This document shows positions 16,190-23,393 of a DNA stretch of 23,393 nt, piece after piece. Origin of the DNA: Didymodactylos carnosus (lineage: Eukaryota; Rotifera; Eurotatoria; Philodinida; Philodinidae); contig CAJNOQ010002628.1 of the NCBI GenBank assembly GCA_905250885.1, positions 1 to 23,393 on the forward strand. Reading direction: 5' to 3'. The translations under genes were made by a program, and so were the position numbers. The stretch's first letter is position 1; each line of letters starts with the position of its first letter. The notes beneath the pieces were generated by a model. That model searched no databases and was not told the DNA's origin. It saw only the letters and a program-made list of their open reading frames with translations.

Positions 16190-17796
16190 GAAACTTCTAT
16201 AACTTTCGGAAAAATATGTGACAAAAAGGCTAGAATAAATACTAAATTGTAGCTCAGGTGTTTCTGTATGAAATCATGGTAGGGTTTGGACAATGATGCT
16301 GTTAAAAAAATATGATTAATTATACATTAAATCGTTTTTTTGACGGGAAAAGTAATAAAATATCATCACTTCGAGTAATAGCTAGCAGGTGAAATTAGCG
16401 TATTTGTGTAGATCAATACACTCGACTTTATTATACCTCTATCCTGCAATTTCATACATATTAATATTAGTATTCAACACTTCTGAGAATATATTTATGA
16501 TTCTGCTAAGAAAAGACCTTAATAATATTAGACTACGATATAATTTCAGTATGTTCTTCGTTTTAAGCAATAGACTGTTTTTTACGAACACTATATTTTC
16601 AAGATATAGATATATATTTTTTTGTAAAGATCTTTAAACAATAAGTAAATTAGTTTTTTTTATAGTAAATCGGAAAACTTGATGAAACAGCGTGATAAAA
16701 ACTGATTTTATTGAATAAATGGGATTTTTTGGTCAAGAACGTATAGTGTGGTATCCTGTTACCAAAAGAGTTAAATTTTTGCATTTAATAGACTTCTGCT
16801 TTGAAATAAAAGACTTTTTCATTATTATTTTCTAAAGTAGTTAGTTCCATTTTTCAAGTATGTAATACTTCTAAAATATATGAACTGGCAAATTATTTAT
16901 AAAGCTATTAGGAATCTAATAAATAGAGAGATATCTCTTTCCACATTAGATATTTCATGTATGGAGATTTTTTTCCCTCAACACGTCAATAGAAAGGAAA
17001 GAGAACAGAAAGATATGCATGTGCGAAAAGAGATAGTTTATCCCCTTATTTCCTAGTTCTCTATTAATTTTCTAACACATCTAGTTCACGTTATTGAGAA
17101 AGGAATGACACAAATTTCTTTAAATAATAAAATTAAGTCTTCCATAATATAGTAACAAAAACATAAGGCTAGCTGGGTGCCGTTGCATATGTCAAAAAGA
17201 GTTCACTACGTGCTAAACTCGTACGCAGCGTATTTATAGCCGTATAACTAACTGTAAGTATAATAGTCAAATAAATCCGATTGATTTTCTTGATAATCTT
17301 CTGTCTCTAAAGCACACTGTGGTCTGTGAAACTAATAATATACACTTAAATTCAAAATAGTATTACTGTTAATCTCTTGATCGGTTTGTTTAATTGAACA
17401 ACGCATGATCCAATTTGTTCTACATTATCAATACGAAGATAGTTTTCTGCCAAGGGATCTTTTTATATTTACCATCTACATATTAATGTACACTCAGTTG
17501 CCTAATTCTTTTATCTATGCGATGTACTATATTTTTATATATCGAAAAGCTTACTTTTTCTCTCTATATTTCTTTTGAGAAATGGAACAAATATATATAA
17601 GAGAAAAAGGTTATTGATACTCTTATTGGCCTTTAGGAATAAATATAACTGTCTTGAACATTATTCCTTTTGTTTTTTCTGTTGGTATTACAGACTAACA
17701 AGAACGAAAGAAATTAATAACCACGCGAAAATTTCGTTTGAAGTGAGTTTGACACTTATAGATGGGAATTTGCTTTGTTTTAGGAAACATTGCAGA
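16190..17796. other. intergenic, AT-rich
   Basis: No supported gene. Short frames here (16389-16637, 17575-17811) translate to F/L/I/Y-rich strings expected from AT-rich DNA. No RNA gene recognised. Confidence 0.45.
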
Positions 17797-18543
17797 ATAC
17801 ATTCTGGTTGATGTATTAGTCTCTATTACAAAAGTCTCATTCTAATACTCTAAACATCGTTCTTTTTTTAGCACGCAAATTAGTCTGTCAGAAGCGTATG
17901 TCAACCTGTGCAAGTAGCTAACTTTTTTTTGTAATGCATATAAATAGAGATGTCATTTCCCAGAGTGTATTTTTACTGTTATATTATTCAAGTTTTCTTA
18001 CAGTAGATAACTGATGCAAAAAAAGTTCTTCAGTCTAAAACTTGAGTAAAATCCTTCATCTAGGATTTTACGTACAAAACACAACAAAAAACAATTATAA
18101 ATCTTCATAATGTCTGTTTTGTTCTCAAACGATAACGTTCTCTATTTATTATATCCTTAAATTTTTAAGACCCATAGTGTTTTTATTATAATTATTTCTT
18201 TGTTATATTTTAAGGTATTTGTGCGTAAAATCCTAGATGAAGGATTTTACTAAACCTTTTGATTGAAGGACTTTTCTTGCATCAGCTATCTACTGTAAGA
18301 AAACTTGAATAATATAACAGTAAAATACACTCTGAGCAATAGCATCTCCTCTATCTATATGTATTACCAAAAAAATTAGCTACTTGTACAGGTTGACATA
18401 CTCTTCTGACATATAGTGGTTAATTATCTTTGACGAATAGCAGACTAATTTGCGTGCTAAAAGAAGAACGAAGATTATCTAAGAAAGAGTACTAGAATGA
18501 GATCTTTTGTATTAGAGACTAATACATCCACCAGAATGCATTT
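17797..18543. repeat. long inverted repeat (~750 bp) with arms of ~285 and ~330 bp
   Basis: The left arm (about 17797-18079) and right arm (about 18215-18543) are reverse complements at roughly 85% identity, with a ~135-bp AT-rich spacer. Landmarks shared by both arms are GGTTGACATA / TATGTCAACC, GCACGCAAATTAGTCTG and TTATATTATTCAAGTTTTCT. The right arm has an extra ~30 bp at 18411-18440. The inner end of each arm is itself a hairpin (GTAAAATCC-ttcatcta-GGATTTTAC). No clear target-site duplication and no coding capacity. It is likely a non-autonomous foldback transposon. A transcript across it would form a long imperfect dsRNA. Confidence 0.85.
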
Positions 18544-18544
18544 T

Positions 18545-19972
18545 GAAATGCTAGCTTACTATTAATAGAATTTTATAACGTCTATAACTAAATCTTGTAC
18601 ATTCATTGCTGACTAACTGCTTGATATACTAAGTGAAGTTAGTTGTATGTATAAGTGTTGAGAAAGTATGTATTATGTGTATTGACTTCCAGAATTGATA
18701 AATAGGTCACCGCGTTAGAAAAAATTTCAAAAATAGTACTAATATGCTGCTTTTCGATCGAGTTCAAGTTTGACGCATTTAGTCAAATGGCCACTTTTGG
18801 ACTGTAGGACTTTTTTCTATTGAAACGTTAGAAAAAACAAACATAACACAACATTCAAAGGTATCGGAAAAATGGGGGAGTGGCATACGAATGCGCTCTC
18901 ATTTTAGCGCGTCTCATTTGGATGCGTTTTCAATTACACAACTCATTCCTCAAAATATTTTGAAAGGGTTGAATTGTTTCTGTCACTATTGTTTGAAATT
19001 AATTCTCAATGGTTAGTAATTGTTTATAGTAAAAGGAGAAACAGCGTAGCTTACAATATTTTTGAGCAGTATCAACCATATAATCTTAATGCGGTAAGTG
19101 TCAGTCTATGCCTTTGCAGTTTTTCTATGCAGAAGATATCAAAATCTAATAAGAAGCTTCGCAGTTCAATCGAATGCTCGTGATATTATTGATCTATCAA
19201 ACATACGAACTTCGTGATCCATGTCTTTAGATCGCTAGTTAGCAATCACACAAACATAGTTTCAGTCAGATATTATGTTCACAAATGTTTTACTTATATT
19301 AATTAGTAAGCTACATTAACATCAATAATCTTTCACCCTAAAATTTGAACTATCAGAAATTAAGGCTAGCTGAGATACAGCTAAAATATTTTATTCTTGT
19401 GAGTTAAAAATTGATGTCATAGTGTATATGAGACGTTTAAACGGGACATACACCGAATAGTTTAGTATTATCTTGACTATTTCTCGCAATTCAGATGATT
19501 GTTTTTGTATTTGATAGAAAAGATTTTGATGTATGGCATTAACAAAAGGTTTTAGCAAAATTGCTTGATGCTCGTTATTATAGTTAATTGTAAATTTAAT
19601 TTATTCTATAAAATATATTCAAATTCATATTCTATGCATTGTAAAGCTAATATGAAAGTTTATCCACTGGCATAATGAGCTGATCTTCACATATGTGATA
19701 GAGTTTAGGATTCTAAACATCTTTGTCGTCATAGACCTTATCCTAAAGTACCCTAAATTAGATTAGAAAAAGTTTCGAAAAAATATAACCTTTATTATGA
19801 GTTCATGTTTAACGTATTAAATCTTTATAGTTGCTCGACTGTACTAACTTTAAACGTACTACAGGTCGCGATGAATGTTCCTACTTTAATATATTTTGTC
19901 GTACTTTTCCTGTAAGATAAAAATAGATTCTTAAGGAATCAGAAATTTTGGCTATTTTCTTTGTTTCCCTAG
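18545..19972. other. intergenic, upstream of the copper amine oxidase
   Basis: AT-rich. No supported gene. A short hydrophobic frame at 19871 (MNVPTLIYFVVLFL) precedes a GTAAGA donor but does not splice in frame to the oxidase. No promoter element assigned. Confidence 0.45.
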
Positions 19973-22300
19973 ATGATGTCTACTACTATGGAACATGATC
20001 CAGCTTCAGAAGAACTTGCAGCTCATCCATCAAGACTGCCAACGCATCCAAAGGAAATGGCAGAGGAGAGGAAATCTGAGCCAGAAGGAATTTTCTCACC
20101 ATCAGTTTTACATCCATTAGATCCACTTACAGCGAATGAGATTAGCCTTACCACAAAAATAATACAAGAATCATCCTACTTTCAAAAATATTTGCGTATA
20201 GTTACAATTGTGCTGTTAGAACCAGAAGATAAAAGTATTATTTTAAATTTTCAACCAAATACTGAAATTCACCGTCGTGTGACTGTATTCATTCGTGATC
20301 CTGTAAAACATGTGACATTAGAAATGATTGTTGATCTAACGAAAAAGACGATCAAAAATGTGCTTGAACTTACGAATGTTCAGCCGGGTTTAACATATGA
20401 TGAAATAATTGCAGCTGACTCAGCACTACGTAGCGACAAGAATTTTCTAGCTGCTATTGCAAAACGAAATTTAGATGTTAACAGCATTGTATTTTATCCA
20501 TTTACTGCCTGCTATCGTGATCAGTCAGATGCGGCGAGTAAACGAAGAATATACAGACCGTTGTCAGCTGTCAGTTATGGGAACGAAGATAATTACTATG
20601 CACACCCAATCGAAGTAAGTGATACAATAATGGATTAGCAACGAATAATGTGATCATTTATGCTAAAGGGTCTGGTAATCACAGTTAATTTGGACGATAT
20701 GACTGTTGAAATTGAAGATCATGAAGTTGTTCCGATACCAACAAATACAGCAAATTATAATCCGGAAAGTATTTCAACACCAAACAATGTACCATATTTT
20801 CCCAATGGTGTACGGGATGATTTGAAACCTCTTATTATAACACAGCCAGATGGACCAAGTTTTAAAGTTGATGGCTATCAAGTAACATGGCAAAAATGGC
20901 GATTCAGAATAGGATTTAATGTTCGCGAAGGTTAGTTTAATAGCCATAATCAATAGATAATATCATGAGCAGCAAATTTTAATATTTAGCTCTTGTTCTT
21001 CACTGTATCGAATATTTTGATAAAGCACGTTGGCGATCAATAATTTATCGCGCAGCAATGTCCGAGATGTAAAAAAATTTTGAAGCTTAATCAAATTTTA
21101 CTAAGACTATTACCTCTTTTCATTTTCTAGGTATGTGCCTTACGGAGATGCGAGTCCAACACATTCGTTTAAAAATGTTTTTGATATGGGAGAAGCTGGT
21201 TTGGGATTGCTGGTTAATAGTTTAGTCCTTGGATGTGATTGTCTTGGTGAAATCTATTATTTTGACGTTGTTGTAAATAATAATCAGGGAAAGCCAGTTC
21301 TTTTAAAAAACGCTATTTGTATGCATGAAGAAGACGCTGGTTTACTTTGGAAACATACAGAATTTGTCGAAGGACGAACACAAGTTCGTCGATCACGACG
21401 ATTAGTAATCAGCACAGTTGCTACAATCGGTAATTATGAGTATGCCGTGTATTGGTACCTACAACAAGATGGGATACTTAATTATGAAGTTAAACTTACA
21501 GGCATTATTGCTCCAGGTACGCTCTTATTTTATCATTAGTACACTTTAACTTATTTCCATTTTTTTCTCTTCTAGCCGCAATTGAATCAGGAAAAACACC
21601 TGTATCTGGTGGTTTAGTGGCTCCTGGCACTTATGGTCCGTACCATCAACATTTCTTCAATATTCGAATTGATTGGATGTTAGATGGTTTGAAAAATTCT
21701 CTTGTCGAAGTTAATTGTGAACCATTACCTCCTGGAAAAGCGAATCCAACTGGTAATGCATGGACAGCCAAAGAAACTATTCTATCAACAGTTGACCAAG
21801 CACGACGAACAATTGAGTCAAAAACATCAAGACATTGGAAAATTGTTAATCCATCAGTTTTAAATCACGTTGGACAACCAGTTGCTTATAAACTTGTATC
21901 AATGGGAAATGTGTTTCCGTTATGCCAAGAAAATTCATCTCAATACAAACGTGGTGGATTTACAAGGTACCACTTATGGGCTACGGTTTTTGATTCAAAT
22001 GAAATGTATGCAGCTGGTCTCTATCCAAATCAAAATGCTGGTGATGATGGACTACTATCTTACAGTGAAAAAAATAAAGACAAATCACTCGTGGAAAGTG
22101 ACCTCGTGACATGGTATACATTTGGATGTACACATATTGTAAGACCAGAAGATTGGCCTGTGATGCCTGTTGAAAACACTGGTTTTCGATTAATACCTCA
22201 TGGTTTCTTTGACGGCAATCCATCATTAGACGTTCCACTGCCATCGAATCATTGTCACATGAAAAAGAACTCTGAAGAATGTAAACGCAATGACAACTGA
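19973..22300 (+). CDS. Copper amine oxidase (TPQ-dependent primary-amine oxidase)
   Basis: Five exons: 19973-20614, 20669-20930, 20990-21068, 21131-21516 and 21576-22300. They give 697 residues, with introns of 54-62 bp. The enzyme oxidises primary amines to aldehydes plus H2O2 and NH3. The N-terminal CAO domains start at HPLDPLTANEI (residues 47-57). Later marks include GPSFKVDGYQVTWQKWRFRI and LHCIEYFDKARWRSIIYRAA. The catalytic base is D346 in VFDMGEAGLG. The TPQ precursor is Y430 in TIGNYEY. Copper ligands are H480 and H482 in YHQHFFNIRIDW and H643 in THIVRPEDWPVMP. Thus all key residues are present and the length is normal for microbial/fungal/plant-type CAOs. There is no signal peptide, signal anchor or C-terminal SKL, so the visible protein looks cytosolic. 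The ATG directly follows a splice acceptor (TTTCCCTAG|ATGATG), so an upstream exon or trans-spliced leader is likely. The substrate cannot be told. Confidence 0.95.
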
Positions 22301-22350
22301 CGTATCATAAAAGTATTTGTTTTCATCTCTTTTGGGGTGCTGCTATTTGA

Positions 22351-22356
22351 AATAAA
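22351..22356 (+). promoter_or_regulatory. polyadenylation signal AATAAA for the amine oxidase
   Basis: Canonical hexamer 51 bp after the stop codon. A second one (AATAAA in GGAATAAACAG) follows at about 22417. Confidence 0.55.
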
Positions 22357-22359
22357 TGA

Positions 22360-23393
22360 GTTTTTTGTAATTATCATATATATAATCATTCTGATGTTGT
22401 TTTCTATTTATGTTGGAATAAACAGAAGGTTAAATTCATCACGTGAAGCTTTCGCTGATTTGTAGAATTTGTGCATATGAAGAACATCATAGCAGTTTGA
22501 AAGATGTTTTGCAACGGAACCGTGGATAGAATAGCATTGAAAAACTTTTCATTTGTTAAAAGTTTCAATACTAAAAGTTCAACTAGTTAAATTAGTTCTG
22601 TTGAAACAGCACTGCTTGAAGGTAAATTATCTTTGATTGAGAATAGAAGTTGAGCAAAGTGTTCAAAAATACGTTATAATTAGTAGAATTTGAATCAGTA
22701 TTATATTCTACTTTATTTTATTGATTGAAATTACGTGCTGATGATGTCATTTGTTATTCATTGTCATTATGTGCCATGTTTTTCCTTGATAATGGACGTC
22801 TTTTACTGTTCTATCGAGGCGTTTTGAAGATAATTTTGAAGAATAGCTAATAATACCACCTACTAGTGTCTGAACTCGATTTTTCTATGATAAGTTTGAT
22901 TTTTTTCTGGTATTAATATAAAAATGAATTATGTTTTTGGTTACTATCAGAAAAGCGATTAATTCATTCGAATTAAGCATTTGTTAATTGTTGAACAAAT
23001 TCTCCTAACCTTTTTAAATTGTGTTTATGAATCTTGTGTAAAAGTTAAATCATATTTTTAATTACTTTCTACTGCACCACGATTTGACGCTTTTTTCCTG
23101 CAGGTTACCAACAAGACATCTTAGAAGTTTGTTCGTCATGGTTGATTTGATTTCAGATTCATTAAGTTTATCTCGCACAGGTCCTACCAAAATCTTGAAA
23201 TAAAAAATTACAAAATATTTGTGCTGTTTTTTATCAATGTTCTTAATCACTTGACAAATGTGGATCCGCACGCATGCCTAGTTGTGCATCGAACCGTAAA
23301 CAGTGTTTACGAAGAAAAATATTTTTAATTGTTAGACATTTCACATCATGTTTTCAAATTTTTTCCATGCAGATCTAAAGACTTGAAAATAGC
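22360..23393. other. 3' flank and intergenic, no gene recognised
   Basis: AT-rich DNA to the window edge. A perfect 17-bp palindrome, CGTAAACAGTGTTTACG, lies at 23295-23311. The minus frame at 23062-23271 has no domain and no supporting context. Confidence 0.45.

Noticed and set aside
16003-16293. 96-codon minus frame
   Set aside because: It overlaps the GC-rich insertion at 16049-16185, which explains the lack of stops; no domain is seen.
19871-19912. Signal-peptide-like frame MNVPTLIYFVVLFL followed by a GTAAGA donor, as first exon of the copper amine oxidase
   Set aside because: Joining this donor to the acceptor at 19972 gives CT+ATGATG, which reads CTA TGA and stops at once. It could only be untranslated or chance.
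21870-22244. Additional plus and minus frames inside the last oxidase exon
   Set aside because: They are shadows of the copper amine oxidase coding frame.
1-23393. tRNA, rRNA or telomeric repeats
   Set aside because: No cloverleaf with a convincing GGTTCGAATCC-type B box, no conserved rRNA core and no tandem TGTGGG-like telomere repeat was recognised by eye; a covariance-model search would be decisive.

Overview
This window looks like AT-rich nuclear DNA of a small invertebrate, most likely a bdelloid rotifer. The intact genes are split by very short GT-AG introns (54-79 bp). Two genes are clearly animal or eukaryotic families (MANF, and a calexcitin/SARP-type EF-hand protein). One further gene carries an N-terminal module that I associate with the large bdelloid ADP-ribosyltransferase families. 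The bdelloid assignment is inference from gene content, intron size and base composition, not a database result.

Left third (1-6.5 kb) is a repeat-rich stretch. It opens with the decayed C-terminal end of a hAT transposase on the minus strand, followed by two diverged ~90-bp direct repeats. Next come a cluster of six 18-bp palindromes (consensus ATATCCCGATCGGGATAT) and a 244-codon plus-strand gene that looks truncated (2605-3339). Behind it in the same frame is a possible OTU-like scrap with the catalytic cysteine position changed to tyrosine. Two adjacent foldback elements follow: a 289-bp foldback (3997-4285) and a 212-bp MITE (4297-4508) with a perfect 8-bp target-site duplication of hAT type. 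A pair of ~70-bp direct repeats lies at 5.35 and 6.39 kb.

Middle (6.5-14.6 kb) holds three well-supported plus-strand genes: a six-exon EF-hand protein (8930-9830), a single-coding-exon type I membrane protein with a Cys-rich ectodomain and a probable 5'UTR intron (11966-13312), and a five-exon MANF orthologue (13777-14573). The MANF keeps all six saposin-domain cysteines but has lost the CXXC motif of its C-terminal domain.

Right third (14.6-23.4 kb) starts with three inverted-repeat elements: a TTAA-flanked 232-bp MITE, a possible short hAT-like MITE, and a ~750-bp long inverted repeat. It ends with a complete five-exon copper amine oxidase (19973-22300). The oxidase has all copper, TPQ and catalytic-base residues in place. 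Its motifs resemble microbial, fungal and plant enzymes more than the vertebrate-type animal enzymes.

The genes do not form an operon or a shared pathway. Intergenic distances are 0.5-6 kb. No rRNA, tRNA or CRISPR array was seen.
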